DNA from: Cupriavidus necator
Lineage (GTDB): Bacteria > Pseudomonadota > Gammaproteobacteria > Burkholderiales > Burkholderiaceae
Assembly (NCBI GenBank): GCA_022041995.1
Contig: CP074381.1
Span: forward strand, 4,073,957-4,137,956
Length of the DNA stretch: 64,000 nucleotides
Direction of reading: 5' to 3'
Shown: piece by piece, positions 15,287 to 24,916 of the stretch
How positions within the stretch are numbered: position 1 is the first letter of the stretch
How the letters are laid out: each line of letters opens with the position of its first letter
Notes under the pieces: generated by a model
What the model was told of the DNA's origin: nothing
Database searches by the model: none
Seen by the model: the letters and a program-made list of their open reading frames with translations, nothing else
Made by a program: the position numbers and the translations under genes

Positions 15287-17172
15287 ATGAAAGCCGCAGT
15301 ATATGTCCGCGTTTCGACGGACCGGCAGGCGGAAGAAGGCATGTCGATCGGTGACCAGTTAGCTGCCTGCAAAAAATGGTGCAAGGAGCACGGCCATACA
15401 GTCGTAGAGATTTTTCAAGATCAAGGTTCTGCATATTCTTTCGCAAAGACGAGACCTGAATTTGAACGAATGATTAATACCGCGCTATCCGACGAGAAGC
15501 AATTTGAGCTCATTGTTGTTCTTATGCAAAGCAGATTTTATCGCCGAAATGCAGAGCGGGAGATTTTAGAGCGAGAGTTAGAAAGCCATGGCGTTCGCGT
15601 CGTAACGCTTGGCCAACAACGTCCCGACGACGACTTGGGCGCGTTTATGGTGCGAAACTTTACTGGCGTGTTCGATGAAATCTCTAGCCGCGTAAGTGGG
15701 CAGCGCGTCGCGGAATGCATGATTGCAAACGCTAAGGCAGGCTACTTCAACGGATCTCTACCACCGTTCGGATATCAAACTCAGGCGACGAACATCCCCT
15801 CGCGCAGCGGTGTAAAGAAGATACTCATCGTCAACGAAAGTGAAGCGGAGGTAGTTCGCGAGATTTTCGCACTATCCCTGTCTGGGAAAAATGGATTGGT
15901 GATGGGCCTGAAACGGATCACGGAAGACCTGAACGAACGTGGGCTTTTGCACCGGGGCGTAACCTGGACAATGGGGCACGTGGAAAAGATCCTCAAAAAT
16001 ACTGCTTATATCGGAAGACTAGTTACATTTCAGCGAGACACCCAAAAAGGGGGCATGCATCCGCAGTCGGAGTGGGTTACTACAAACGTTCCCCAATTCT
16101 AAATAAAAGCATCTTTGATGAAGTTCAAAAGAAACTGGAAAGCAGAAGGCCTCCCAACACGGAGGATCGCGCCGCCCAGGTTCCCACGTTATTGACAGGT
16201 TTGCTCGTGTGCAATATCTGCAAGAAGCGCTTTGCTGTTACTACCGGCAAATCCGGGAAATACAAATACTACAAATGCCAAACAAAGGTGAAGGTCAGTC
16301 CGAATGCGTGTGCCAGCCCCAATCTCCCTAAGGAAGAAATGGACAAGCTAGTTCTCCAGGCTGTTGTTAATCACGTACTTAATCCCGAGCGCATAATACT
16401 CATTTGCGAAGAGCTAGCGCAGATCTGGAAAGAGGTTAAAAAGCCAGACCCGAAACGCGTCCAAACTCTGCAGACGCGAGCGGGCACGTTGCGAGCGGCC
16501 TTAGGCCAGTTTTACAGCGGGGTATATGAGGGCCGCCTTGCTCTCGATTCCACATGCCAGGACTTCATCCGAGCAAAACAAAAGCAGCTCGAAGGCGTCG
16601 AGGAGGAACTGCGCGCGCTGAAAGCGAGGCTGCACCTGCCTCTTCTGAAATTCGGTCCAAGCCAGATTGAAAAATTTGTCGCAGCCGCAAAGGCTGCATT
16701 CCAAGATCCGACGACCCCACTTGCGCGGCAGTTCCTTCGGACGCTAGTGACAGACATTCGAGTTGATGCCAGGAAATGCCGTATTCGTGGCAACCGAGCC
16801 CAATTGGCGTCAGCCATTTCGCACTTCAAGGGGAAGCCCGGCGAGGTGCCCAGCGACGTATCAGATTGGCGCGCCCGGCTGGGATCGAACCAGCAACCCC
16901 TGCCTTCGGAGGGCAGTACTCTATCCATTGAGCTACGGGCGCACAGGACGGTTTTGCAACCGGTTTGTGGGTACAGCGGTTGCGGCGGGCGAGTGCCGCC
17001 GCAGGAAAGTCGCATAGGATACCGCTTTTGCCCCGCGCCGTCCATGCGGGCGCGCCATGGGCTTCAGGGAACGTCTCGCAACCGCCGCTTTTTGGCACTG
17101 GCGGGGGGCTTTGGCGCTATAATCGCCAGCTATTTGCGTCAAATCGTGCCCGCCACACCGCCGGTGCAATGA
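15287..17172 (+). CDS. Large serine recombinase (site-specific integrase), frameshifted, 3' end running through tRNA-Arg
   Basis: Catalyses integration and excision of the island through a 5'-phosphoserine intermediate. The resolvase-type catalytic domain starts AAVYVRVSTDRQAEEG (nucleophile Ser in YVRVS). The recombinase domain (~residues 155-280), a zinc ribbon (CNICKKRF with YYKC and NAC) and a C-terminal coiled coil follow. The first frame stops at 16102. Restoring one C in the run 16091-16094 joins it to the frame continuing to 17172. I start at 15287, behind CGGAG; a GTG at 15230 overlapping the upstream stop is possible. The last part of the frame (after SDWRARLGSNQQPLPSEG) is antisense to tRNA-Arg and the DNA beyond it, so the C-terminal tail is supplied by the target site and probably differs in the excised form. 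Confidence 0.85.
16867..16942 (-). tRNA. tRNA-Arg (anticodon CCG), integration target
   Basis: Read on the minus strand, 76 bases fold as a complete tRNA: acceptor stem GCGCCCG/CGGGCGC, D stem GCTC/GAGT, anticodon stem CTGCC/GGCAG with loop CTCCGAA (anticodon CCG, decoding CGG), T stem GCTGG/CCAGC with TTCGATC, discriminator G and an encoded CCA. Its 3' end faces the recombinase and the accessory DNA, the usual arrangement for an attachment site at a tRNA 3' end. Confidence 0.95.
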
Positions 17173-17401
17173 GTCGACCGGGGTCAAGGCCGAGCGGCTT
17201 GTTGTCGGCGACAATCAGGCCCGGTCCGGGAGACAGTCCGCAGCGCGCAAATAGCGACAGACCCAAGTCAGGCAAGGGCCGCAGGCAGCACGGGCGGCCC
17301 GGATGGGGCCGGACCGCGGTCAGCGAATGACCAGGCCGGGCCAGAATAAGCAAGCCGAGCGTAAGCGGCCAGAAGGTTTCCTGCAAAACTGAGAGTTCTG
17401 T
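16943..17401. other. Intergenic region between tRNA-Arg and the cytochrome gene
   Basis: No gene is supported here; the recombinase frame simply stays open to 17172. A perfect TATAAT at 17118-17123 is the best promoter element for the cytochrome, with TTGGCA at 17092-17097 at a long 20-base spacing, so it is uncertain. It would leave a leader of about 270 bases. Confidence 0.4.
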
Positions 17402-18295
17402 ATGAGCGACGTCCACAACGAACACGACGAACACGAGTCTCCCATCAAAACCCCGAAGCAGCTGATCGCAGTCGTGGTCGCGGCTTTCCTGGTGCCGATC
17501 ATCGTGATCATTCTGCTGGTCAACTTTGTCGGACACGGCTCGACTGAAAGCGCCGGAGCTGCCACCACGGCGGAAGCCGTCAACGACCGCATCAAGCCGG
17601 TCGCCTCGCTCGAAATCAAGGATCCCAACGCGCCGCGCGTCTTCAAGACGGGCGAGCAGGTCTATAAGGAAATCTGCGCCGCGTGCCACGCCACCGGCGC
17701 CGCGGGTGCACCCAAGTACGCCAACGCCGGCGACTGGGGCGCGCGCATCGGACAGGGCTTTGACGGCCTGCTGAAGTCGGTGATGAACGGCAAGGGCGCG
17801 ATGGCCGCGCGCGCCGGCACCACGCCGGACGACTACGCCGACTACGAACTGGCCCGTGCCGTGGTCTACATGGCCGACGCCGGCGGCGCCAAGTTCCCGG
17901 AGCCGGCTGCCCCGCCTGCCGCCGCGCCGGCGACCGCCGCGGCCCCTGAAGCCGCCGCCGCACCGGCCGCTGCCGCGCCGGCACCGGCAGCTCCGGCTGC
18001 TGCGGCCCCGGCAGCTGCTGCCGCCGCACCCGCTGCTGCGCCGGCCGCTGCTTCGGCCGACGTGGGCAAGAAGGTCTACGAGCAGGTCTGCGCCGCCTGC
18101 CACGCCGCCGGCGTGGCAGGTGCGCCCAAGTTCGGCGACAAGGCCGCCTGGGCGCCGCGCCTGAAGGAAGGCATGGACGCGGTCCACAACTTTGCGCTCA
18201 AGGGCAAGGGCGTGATGCCGCCCAAGGGTGGCTACGCCGGCCCGGACGCAGACGTGATCGCCGCCTCGGACTATATGGCCAACGCCGCCAAGTAA
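17402..18295 (+). CDS. Membrane-anchored dihaem cytochrome c (cytochrome c5 type)
   Basis: An electron carrier of the respiratory chain, predicted to be anchored in the inner membrane with haem domains in the periplasm. An acidic, His-rich N-terminus precedes one transmembrane helix (residues ~20-42, LIAVVVAAFLVPIIVIILLV). Two class I haem c domains follow, each with CAACH (around residues 92 and 230) and a distal Met region (GKGAMAAR, GKGVMPPK). They are joined by a ~60-residue Ala/Pro linker. The length of 297 residues is normal for betaproteobacterial versions. It stands alone and ends at a strong terminator shared with hemN from the other side. Confidence 0.9.
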   Translation: MSDVHNEHDEHESPIKTPKQLIAVVVAAFLVPIIVIILLVNFVGHGSTESAGAATTAEAVNDRIKPVASLEIKDPNAPRVFKTGEQVYKEICAACHATGAAGAPKYANAGDWGARIGQGFDGLLKSVMNGKGAMAARAGTTPDDYADYELARAVVYMADAGGAKFPEPAAPPAAAPATAAAPEAAAAPAAAAPAPAAPAAAAPAAAAAAPAAAPAAASADVGKKVYEQVCAACHAAGVAGAPKFGDKAAWAPRLKEGMDAVHNFALKGKGVMPPKGGYAGPDADVIAASDYMANAAK

Positions 18296-18313
18296 GTCCG
18301 CCCGCACCAAACG

Positions 18314-18345
18314 AAAAGCCCGCGCACATTGCGCGGGCTTTTTTT
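18314..18345. terminator. Rho-independent terminator, bidirectional
   Basis: AAAAGCCCGCGC (18314-18325), a 5-base loop and GCGCGGGCTTTT (18331-18342) followed by more Ts. It serves the cytochrome gene and, through its A-rich other side, probably hemN. Confidence 0.9.
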
Positions 18346-18368
18346 CGTCCGTAGCGCCTGCGCGGCCG

Positions 18369-19850
18369 CTACACCACCCGCGAATACCGCGCCCGCGGCA
18401 CAAAGCGTACCGGCTGCGCGCCATCGTTGGCGGCAGCGGCCTGGGCGGCAGGATCCGGCCGCACGGCATCCTCGCGCAGGTAGCGGTCGAACACCATCGC
18501 CACGCGCCGCACCAGCAGCCGGCCCAGCGGCGTCACGGTAATGCGTTCCGGCGCGCATTGCACCAGCCCGTCCGAGCCCAGTGCGGCGAGGTCGGCCAGC
18601 TCCGGCGCAAAGGCCGTGCTGAAGCGGATGCCGTGGCGCGCTTCCAGCGCCAGGATTTCGAGCACCCCATTGCACATCAGGTCGCCGATGATCTCGCGCC
18701 GCAGATGGTCGTCGGCGTTCATCGCCACGCCGCGCGCCAGCGGCAGGCGGCCGTGGTCGAGCGCGCCGTAGTACTCGTCCAGCGTGCGCGCATTCTGCAC
18801 ATAGCGCCCCGCGATCGCGCCAATCGCGGAAATGCCGAGCCCGACCTGGTCGTAGCCGGCATGCGTGGAGTAGCCCTGGAAGTTGCGCTGCAGCCGCCCT
18901 TCGCGCTGGGCCACGGCGAGGTCATCGTCGGGCAGCGCGAAATGGTCCATGCCGATATAGACATAGCCCTCGGCGGTCAGCCGCTCGATGGTGGAAACCA
19001 GGATGTCGAGCTTCTCGCCGGCGGGCGGCAGGGCGTTTTCGTCGATGCGGCGTTGCGGCTTGAACACGTGCGGCAGGTGCGCGTAGCTATAGACCGAGAC
19101 CCGGTCGGGACGCAGCGCCAGCACCTGCTCGATGGTGCGGCCAAAGCGTGCCGCGGTCTGGTGCGGCAGGCCGTAGATCAGGTCCAGGCTGACCGAGCGG
19201 AAACCCAGCGCGCGCGCGGCATCCACCACGGCGCGGGTCTCTTCGAAGGGCTGGATGCGATGGATGGCCTGCTGGACCTCGGGATCGAAATCCTGCACGC
19301 CCAGGCTGACGCGGTTGAAGCCCAGTTCGGCCAGCAGCGCCATGCGGGCGTGGTCGACGCGGCGCGGATCGATCTCGATCGAATGCTCGCCCTCGGCCGC
19401 GAGCTCGAAATGCTCATGCAGCAGCGCCATCACGCGGCGCATCTCGCCGGGGTCGAGGAAGGTCGGCGTGCCCCCGCCCCAGTGCGACTGCAGCACCTGG
19501 CGGCGCGGCCCGAGCCGGCCTGCCACCAGCGCCATCTCGCGGCCCAGGTAGCTGACGTAGCGGGCGCTGCGGCCATGGTCGCGCGTGATGATCTTGTTGC
19601 AGCCGCAGTAGTAGCAGATGTTCTCGCAGAACGGGATATGCAGGTACAGCGACAGCGGTGCCGGCGCGTCGGCCCGGCAGGCGGCCAGTGCGTCGTGGTA
19701 CAGCGACAGGTCGGGGCCGTTGCGGAAGCGGTCGGCCGTCGGGTACGAGGTATAGCGCGGGCCGTTGCCGTCGATGCGGCCGGCCAGCGCGCGGAAGTCG
19801 GACAGCGCGCGGCGGTCGGGCGCAGGGGAAGTCATGGCGGACGGGTTCAT
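18369..19850 (-). CDS. hemN: Oxygen-independent coproporphyrinogen III oxidase (radical SAM)
   Basis: Converts coproporphyrinogen III to protoporphyrinogen IX without oxygen, using S-adenosylmethionine and a [4Fe-4S] cluster, in cytosolic haem synthesis. The cluster ligands are Cys75, Cys79 and Cys82 in [10 protein letters not shown]. The SAM-side motif GGGTPTFL and the C-terminal HemN domain ([15 protein letters not shown]) are present. Starts at 19850 (MNPSAM) or 19835 (MTSPAP) are both plausible; the frame open to 20111 lacks family support and would run through the FNR-like box. That box at 19911 fits anaerobic induction. The length of ~493 residues is slightly long for the family, with an Ala-rich C-terminus. 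Confidence 0.93.
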   Translation of the reverse strand: MNPSAMTSPAPDRRALSDFRALAGRIDGNGPRYTSYPTADRFRNGPDLSLYHDALAACRADAPAPLSLYLHIPFCENICYYCGCNKIITRDHGRSARYVSYLGREMALVAGRLGPRRQVLQSHWGGGTPTFLDPGEMRRVMALLHEHFELAAEGEHSIEIDPRRVDHARMALLAELGFNRVSLGVQDFDPEVQQAIHRIQPFEETRAVVDAARALGFRSVSLDLIYGLPHQTAARFGRTIEQVLALRPDRVSVYSYAHLPHVFKPQRRIDENALPPAGEKLDILVSTIERLTAEGYVYIGMDHFALPDDDLAVAQREGRLQRNFQGYSTHAGYDQVGLGISAIGAIAGRYVQNARTLDEYYGALDHGRLPLARGVAMNADDHLRREIIGDLMCNGVLEILALEARHGIRFSTAFAPELADLAALGSDGLVQCAPERITVTPLGRLLVRRVAMVFDRYLREDAVRPDPAAQAAAANDGAQPVRFVPRARYSRVV

Positions 19851-19910
19851 TGGGGGCGCGGGGTATGGGTGGGCGACGGCCCATCGTAGGACTGCCCCGC
19901 CGCTGGCGCG

Positions 19911-19924
19911 TTGACCACCGTCAA
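19911..19924. promoter_or_regulatory. FNR/DNR-type binding site
   Basis: TTGACCACCGTCAA is a perfect palindrome of TTGAC and GTCAA with a 4-base centre, one base per arm from the FNR consensus TTGAT-N4-ATCAA. It lies 61 bases upstream of the preferred hemN start, a normal position for activation of this oxygen-responsive gene. It is also upstream of the divergent gene at 20045. Confidence 0.65.
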
Positions 19925-20044
19925 GCGCGGGCATTGGACCTGCCGGCGACGCGCGGCGCCGAGGGGCGGCGGGCGTCACATTGGTGTCATGTGTGGCGGA
20001 TACGCTGCGCGCCACCGCCGGCCCGCGCCTCACCTGCCCCTGCA

Positions 20045-21190
20045 ATGCCAACTCCCGACCAGACTCCGACGTACCCGCCGTACCCACCGCTGCGCAGCCA
20101 CCTGGCAGCACCAGCCCGGCAACGGCGCCGCCTGCTTGCCGCCGCCGGCGCGGCGCTGGCCCTGCCCGCCTGGCCAGCGCTGCCGCAGACGACGCAGGCA
20201 GCGGCGCGCCGCACGGTCGTGGTCGGCCACCTGCTCGACCGCGGCGGCGCGCAAGCCGACCTTGCGCGCGACTACCTGGCCGGGGCCAAGGTCATGTTCG
20301 ACGCCGTCAACGCCGGCAGCGGCCCGGTGCGCATCGCGCACGTCGTCCGCGACGCCGATCCCGACCCGCGCCGCGCGCTGGCGCAGGCGGTGTCGCTGGC
20401 CGATACCGACCGCGCCGAGCTGCTGTTCGGCCCGGGCGACCGGCTGTTGCCGGCGCTGGCCGCATCGGCCGAGCTGAGCCGGCGCGGCGTGCAGATCGTG
20501 GCGCCGCTGTCGGGTCTTGGGCTGGCAGCCGACAACGTCTGGTTCACCCGCGCCGACTACCAGGCCGAACTGGACGCGGCGGTACGCCAGCTGCGCAGCT
20601 ATGGCCTGACCAGCATCGCGCTGGCCCTGGCGCCGGACTTCGCGGCCCCGTCGCTGGCCCGGCTGGAGGCGCAGACCGGGACGCGCGCGGTGCCGCTCGA
20701 TGCCAACCCCGATGCCGCTGCCCGGCGCATCGCCGCCACCCGCCCGGGCGCGGTGATCGTGGCGGGCGATACCCTTGCCTACGCCGGCCTGGGCCGCGCG
20801 CTGGCGGTGCAGGGCTGGTACGGTTTCCTGGTCGGGCTGTCGTCGGTCAGCGCCACCGCCGCGCGCGAGATCCTCGGTGCTGGCTACAACGGGGGCATGG
20901 TGCTGACCCAGATCGCGCCCGGGCCGCAACAGGCCACGCTGCGGGTGGTAAAGGAACACGTGGCGCGCATGAAGCAATACCTGGATGAGCCGCCGTCGCC
21001 GGCCACGCTGGCCGGCTATATCGGCGCGGCGTGGCTGGCGCGCGCGCTGGCCGGCCTGCGCGGCAGCGGCGCGGCCGAGATGCGGCGGGCGCTGCAGGGG
21101 CGCGTGGACGTGGGCGACTTTCCGCTCGACTTCACGCACGGGCAGCGCGGCTCGCAATACGTCACGCTGGCGGTGTCAGCCGCGCGGTAG
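20045..21190 (+). CDS. Periplasmic substrate-binding protein, Leu/Ile/Val-type fold
   Basis: A 381-residue protein of the type I periplasmic-binding fold used by branched-chain amino acid ABC transporters ([49 protein letters not shown]). The N-terminus ([20 protein letters not shown]) looks like a signal peptide with a twin-arginine-like stretch, so export is expected. I start at 20045 since the frame upstream is the shadow of hemN. No permease or ATPase genes are adjacent, so it is an orphan receptor; ligand unknown. Confidence 0.8.
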   Translation: MPTPDQTPTYPPYPPLRSHLAAPARQRRRLLAAAGAALALPAWPALPQTTQAAARRTVVVGHLLDRGGAQADLARDYLAGAKVMFDAVNAGSGPVRIAHVVRDADPDPRRALAQAVSLADTDRAELLFGPGDRLLPALAASAELSRRGVQIVAPLSGLGLAADNVWFTRADYQAELDAAVRQLRSYGLTSIALALAPDFAAPSLARLEAQTGTRAVPLDANPDAAARRIAATRPGAVIVAGDTLAYAGLGRALAVQGWYGFLVGLSSVSATAAREILGAGYNGGMVLTQIAPGPQQATLRVVKEHVARMKQYLDEPPSPATLAGYIGAAWLARALAGLRGSGAAEMRRALQGRVDVGDFPLDFTHGQRGSQYVTLAVSAAR

Positions 21191-21440
21191 GACAGGCGCG
21201 CGCGCAGGCCGCCTTCGGGCGGTTGCTCAGGGTCAGCTCGCCGCCATGGCGCGCGGCGATGTCGGCCGCGATCGACAACCCCATGCCGACCCCCGCCGGT
21301 GGCGCGGCTGCGCGAGGACTCGACGCGGTAGAACGGCTCAAGTACGCGCGGCAGCTCGTCGGGCGGGATGCCGGGGCCGTTGTCGCAGATGTCGATCAGC
21401 GCGCGCTGCGGGCAGTCGGTCAGCACGGCACGCGCGCCTG
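21176..21440 (-). pseudogene. Sensor histidine kinase, C-terminal fragment
   Basis: The ATPase domain of a two-component kinase is recognisable from the G1/F boxes DICDNGPGIPPDELPRVLEP and FYRVESSRSR. One extra G near 21287 and one missing C near 21220 break the frame; correcting both gives VGMGLSIAADIAARHGGELT and a short C-terminus. Everything upstream of the ATPase domain (sensor, HAMP, His phosphorylation site) is missing, and the sequence runs into another gene fragment on the opposite strand. The 3' end near 21176 is approximate and overlaps the end of the binding-protein gene. Confidence 0.7.
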
Positions 21441-21683
21441 CTGCGCGAGACTGCCGACGAAACCCCCGACGCGCCGCTGCGGCCGCGCGCGCAGGCCATG
21501 GACCGGCTGCGCGATGCACTGGAGCAGGACCGCCGCGCGCTGCGCGAACGCTGGCTGGCGCTGGACGACAGCCTCGACGCAGCACAACGGCGGCGCCTGC
21601 GCGCCTCGCCCGAAGCCGCGCGCTGGCTGGGCCTGCCGCCCGCGGGCGCGCTGATGCCGCCGCCGGGCGGACCGCAGCGGTAG
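21430..21683 (+). pseudogene. 3' fragment of a Spy/CnrX-like periplasmic protein gene (tentative)
   Basis: The frame ending at 21683 reads AMDRLRDALEQDRRALRERW and WLALDDSLDAAQRRRL, an amphipathic helix typical of the C-terminal half of periplasmic Spy-type chaperones or heavy-metal sensors, which often sit beside metal-responsive two-component genes. No start or signal peptide exists; upstream the sequence becomes the kinase fragment on the other strand. The junction, about 21430-21440, looks like a deletion scar or misassembly. The family call is tentative. Confidence 0.45.
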
Positions 21684-21907
21684 GTTCGCAGCCGCCGCAA
21701 AAAAACGCCCTCGCACGCTTCACGCGCCGGGGGCCGAATAACAGGGAAGTTCCGAACGAGACGTCCGGCGCAGCAGGCAGACAGGGCGGGCCTGCCGCGG
21801 CGCCACCCGCGCAAACGGCGCGAGCAGCACAGCCGCCATACTAGGCACGTCCGCATCCGGCGTCTTGTCAGCCTGGTAGGCCTTTGTATCGGGACTGTAG
21901 CGCCGGT

Positions 21908-24004
21908 TCAGCCCGGGGCTGTCTTGGCGCCGGTTCCCAGCAGCGCCTTGAGCGCGCCGAGCCGGTCCTTGGGGCTCATCGCCGGGGTTTCATCCACCGG
22001 CGCAGGCGCTTCCTCCAGCTTCATCTCGCCGATAAAGCGCGAAGGCTGGCACGAGTAGGTCTCGCGCGCGCGCTTGCGCTTCTTGCACCAGCTGACATGC
22101 AGGCTGCGCTGGGCGCGGGTGATGCCGACATACATCAGCCGCCGCTCTTCCTCGATCTTTTCGTCGCTCATGTCCTCGTCTTCGCGGCAGTGCGGCAAGA
22201 TGCCTTCTTCCACGCCGACCAGGAACACGTGCGGATACTCCAGCCCCTTGGACGCATGCAGTGTGGACAGCCGCACCGCGTCGGGATCTTCCTCGCGGCC
22301 TTCCAGCATGCTCATCAGCGCCACGGTCTGGGTCAGCTCGAGCAGGTTCTTGCCTTCGCTGCCGAAGCCGTCGGCATTGTCGAAGCCGGTGGCTTCCTCG
22401 CCCTCGGCGCCTTCGGGCTTGGTGCCCTTGCGCTTGAGCCAGTCCAGGAATTCCAGCGTATTGGTCCAGCGCGACTGCGCCTGCCGTTCGTCGAAGCTGT
22501 CATACAGGTAGGCCTCGTAGTGGATGCCTTGCATCAGGTCGTCCAGCACCACGGTGGCCGGATCCCTGGCCGCACGGTCGGCCAGCCGCACCATCGATTC
22601 GCAGAACACGCGCAACGGCTCCAGCTGGCGCGGCTGCAGCTTGCCTTCGATGCCGCCCATCATCGCGGCCTCGAACAGCGACACCTTGGCCTGGCCAGCA
22701 AAGGTGCCCAGTGCTTCCAGCGTGGTGTTGCCCACGCCGCGGCGCGGCGTGGTGATGGCGCGGATAAAGGCGGGATCGTCGTCGGGGTTGGCAATCAGGC
22801 GCAGGTAGGCGCAGATGTCCTTGATCTCGGCCTTGTCAAAGAAGCTCTGGCCGCCCGACAGCACATAGGGAATCCGTTCGCGCCGCAGGATCTGCTCAAA
22901 CAGCCGCGCCTGGTGGTTGCCGCGATACAGGATGGCGTAGTCGCGGAACTGCGCGCGGCGCTCGAACTTGTGCGCGGACAGGCGGAACACCACCGACTCG
23001 GCCTCGTGCTCCTCGTCGTTCATCGGGTGGATGGCGATGGGGTCGCCCATGCCGTGCTCGCTCCACAGTTTCTTGTCGAACAGCTTGGGGTTGTTGGCGA
23101 TGACCGCGTTGGCCGCTTCCAGGATGCGCACCGTGGAGCGGTAGTTCTGCTCCAGCTTGATCACCTTCAGGTCCGGGAAATCGGTCTGCAGCCCGCGCAG
23201 GTTGTCCAGCGTGGCGCCGCGCCAGCCATAGATGGCCTGGTCGTCGTCGCCGACCGCGGTAAAGGCCGGCGCGCGCAGGTGCGAGCCGCCCGCCAGCAGC
23301 TTGAGCAACTGGTACTGGCAGGCGTTGGTGTCCTGGTATTCGTCGACCAGGAAGTAGCGCAGGCGGTTCTGCCACTTGAGTTGCACGGTTTCATTGCGCG
23401 CGAACAGCTCGGCGGGCAGGCGGATCAGGTCGTCGAAATCCACCGCCTGGTAGGCGTGCAGCGTGGCCACGTAGTTGCGGTAGACCAGCGCGGCCTGGTG
23501 CTCGTCGGCATTGGCGGCCTGCGCGATCGCTGCCTCCGGATCGACCATGCCGTTCTTCCACAGCGAGATCGTGCCCTGCACGCCGCGGATCAGCTTCTTG
23601 TCGGTGGTGCCCAGCTGCTCCTGGATCAGGCCGAAGCAGTCGTCCGAATCCATGATCGAAAACTGCGGCTTCAGGCCGACGTGTTCGGCCTCCATGCGCA
23701 GGATCTGCACCCCGAGCGAGTGGAAGGTACAGACCGTCAGCTGCTTGAGCGGGATGCGCTTGCCCTCGCGCGTTGTCTTGCCCTCCATCAGCTTGCCGAT
23801 GCGCTCCTGCATCTCCTTGGCGGCCTTGTTGGTAAAGGTGACGGCGGCGATATGGCGCGGCTCGAAACCCTTGTCCTCGATCAGATGCGCAATCTTCTGC
23901 GTGATCACCCGGGTCTTGCCGGAGCCCGCCCCGGCCAGCACCAGGCAAGGGCCGTCCAGGTAGCGGACGGCTTCGGATTGGGCGGGGTTCAGGCCATGGG
24001 TCAT
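21908..24004 (-). CDS. rep: ATP-dependent DNA helicase Rep (UvrD/Rep family)
   Basis: A 3'-5' superfamily 1A helicase that helps replication forks pass obstacles. The 698-residue protein has Walker A GAGSGKTRV (~residue 29), motif Ia AAVTFTNKAAKEM, Walker B VDEYQDTN, motif III GDDDQAIYGWRGA, motif IV QNYRS, motif V TLHASKGLEYPHVFLVG and motif VI RRLMYVGITRAQ. I start at 24004 (MTHGLNPAQSEAV), matching the family N-terminus; the frame open to 24073 adds an unsupported extension. The C-terminal ~30 residues are Pro/Glu-rich. It is monocistronic. Confidence 0.93.
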   Translation of the reverse strand: MTHGLNPAQSEAVRYLDGPCLVLAGAGSGKTRVITQKIAHLIEDKGFEPRHIAAVTFTNKAAKEMQERIGKLMEGKTTREGKRIPLKQLTVCTFHSLGVQILRMEAEHVGLKPQFSIMDSDDCFGLIQEQLGTTDKKLIRGVQGTISLWKNGMVDPEAAIAQAANADEHQAALVYRNYVATLHAYQAVDFDDLIRLPAELFARNETVQLKWQNRLRYFLVDEYQDTNACQYQLLKLLAGGSHLRAPAFTAVGDDDQAIYGWRGATLDNLRGLQTDFPDLKVIKLEQNYRSTVRILEAANAVIANNPKLFDKKLWSEHGMGDPIAIHPMNDEEHEAESVVFRLSAHKFERRAQFRDYAILYRGNHQARLFEQILRRERIPYVLSGGQSFFDKAEIKDICAYLRLIANPDDDPAFIRAITTPRRGVGNTTLEALGTFAGQAKVSLFEAAMMGGIEGKLQPRQLEPLRVFCESMVRLADRAARDPATVVLDDLMQGIHYEAYLYDSFDERQAQSRWTNTLEFLDWLKRKGTKPEGAEGEEATGFDNADGFGSEGKNLLELTQTVALMSMLEGREEDPDAVRLSTLHASKGLEYPHVFLVGVEEGILPHCREDEDMSDEKIEEERRLMYVGITRAQRSLHVSWCKKRKRARETYSCQPSRFIGEMKLEEAPAPVDETPAMSPKDRLGALKALLGTGAKTAPG

Positions 24005-24284
24005 GCGAGGGATGCGGTTGGAGGCAGCGAAATCAGCAGGAACAGCGGAAGGCCAGGCGGGACACGCCAGCACCCCAAAACGGGCGCGGCGGCAAAGCTG
24101 GCGATGTTAACACGCTGGCCGCGGCAGGTCAGTCAGCGCAAACCGCGTTGACGGGGCCGGTTGTGTCACCGGCGTAACACTTCGTAAAGGCCGGAGCCAA
24201 TCGCGCAAGCCAACGCTCTAACTGATATGTCCCCGGCCTGCGCGGCGGGCTTGACATGCTTAAATCATCACATCGGAGCCAATA

Positions 24285-24511
24285 ATGAAAACCTGCAGAC
24301 TTTGACCAAGGTGACCCTGATCGGTGTGACCGTCGCGGCCTTTGCCGGTTGCTCGGACATGACCCCGAAGCAACGTAACACCGCCATTGGCGCAGGCGCG
24401 GGTGCCGTGGGCGGCGCCATCCTCACCGAAGGCAGTGCGCTGGGTACGCTGGGTGGCGCGGCCGTGGGCGGCGTGATCGGTAACGTTGTCACTGACGACA
24501 AGAAGAAGTAA
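24285..24511 (+). CDS. Small lipoprotein with glycine-zipper motif (start region frameshifted)
   Basis: An ATG at 24285 with GGAG upstream would encode MKTLQTLTKVTLIGVTVAAF and a lipobox-like FAGC if one C is added to ACCTGC near 24293; as written the frame stops after six codons. The remaining frame gives SDMTPKQRNTAIGAGAGAVG and further Gly/Ala repeats, a glycine-zipper membrane segment, then a Lys-rich end (DDKKK). Proteins of this kind are outer-membrane or inner-membrane lipoproteins (YMGG/OsmB-like). Restored length is 75 residues. Confidence 0.75.
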
Positions 24512-24551
24512 GCCAGGCCGCCGCAGGTACGGCAGGCTCCTCCTGGCTGGT

Positions 24552-24580
24552 TTGACAAAGGCCGGGGCCTCCCGTACATT
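24552..24580 (+). promoter_or_regulatory. Sigma-70 promoter of the gcv operon
   Basis: TTGACA (24552-24557) and TACATT (24575-24580) are spaced by 17 bases, immediately upstream of the glycine riboswitch, predicting a transcript start near 24587. Confidence 0.75.
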
Positions 24581-24584
24581 GCGC

Positions 24585-24816
24585 GCATCCGACCGGGAGA
24601 GCGCGCATCGCCTGCGCCGCCGAAGGGGTATCACCCGAAAACTCTCAGGCACCACGGACCGATCGGATCGGCATGCAATATGCACACGATGCATGCCGCA
24701 CTCTGGAGAGCGGCACCCGCCATTCGTGGCGAGCGTGCCCACCGAAGGGGCGCACGAGGACGGGGTCCGATCAGGATCCGCCTTGTAATCTCTCAGGTAT
24801 CGAGGACAGAGGGGTC
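24585..24816 (+). ncRNA. Tandem glycine riboswitch (two aptamers)
   Basis: Two glycine aptamers lie in series before gcvT. Aptamer 1 (about 24591-24660) contains GGGAGAGCG, CCGAAGGGG and ACTCTCAGG; aptamer 2 (about 24698-24808) repeats the pattern with TGGAGAGCG, CCGAAGGGG and TCTCTCAGG. These are the conserved core elements of the class. The following hairpin plus T-run forms the expression platform, so glycine binding should allow read-through and turn on glycine cleavage. Confidence 0.92.
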
Positions 24817-24884
24817 ATCCGCCGCAGCGGATTGCTACGCCACATTCAGGCGCGGCGAGCGTTGCGGCGGATGGCCCTTTTTTG
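24815..24884 (+). terminator. Riboswitch-controlled terminator
   Basis: ATCCGCCGCA (24817-24826) pairs with TGCGGCGGAT (24863-24872), followed by GGCCC and a run of six Ts, 33 bases before the gcvT start. Its 5' arm lies directly after aptamer 2, suiting control by glycine. Confidence 0.8.
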
Positions 24885-24916
24885 TTTTCGCCAACCGAGA
24901 CTGCCCCGAGGATTCC

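Noticed and set aside
17117..18469. 450-codon frame antisense to cytochrome c
   Set aside because: It is Gly/Arg/Ala-rich and overlaps the haem motifs and the terminator of the true gene.
21884..24151. 755-codon open frame antisense to rep
   Set aside because: Helicase motifs are complete on the minus strand; no domain appears in this frame.
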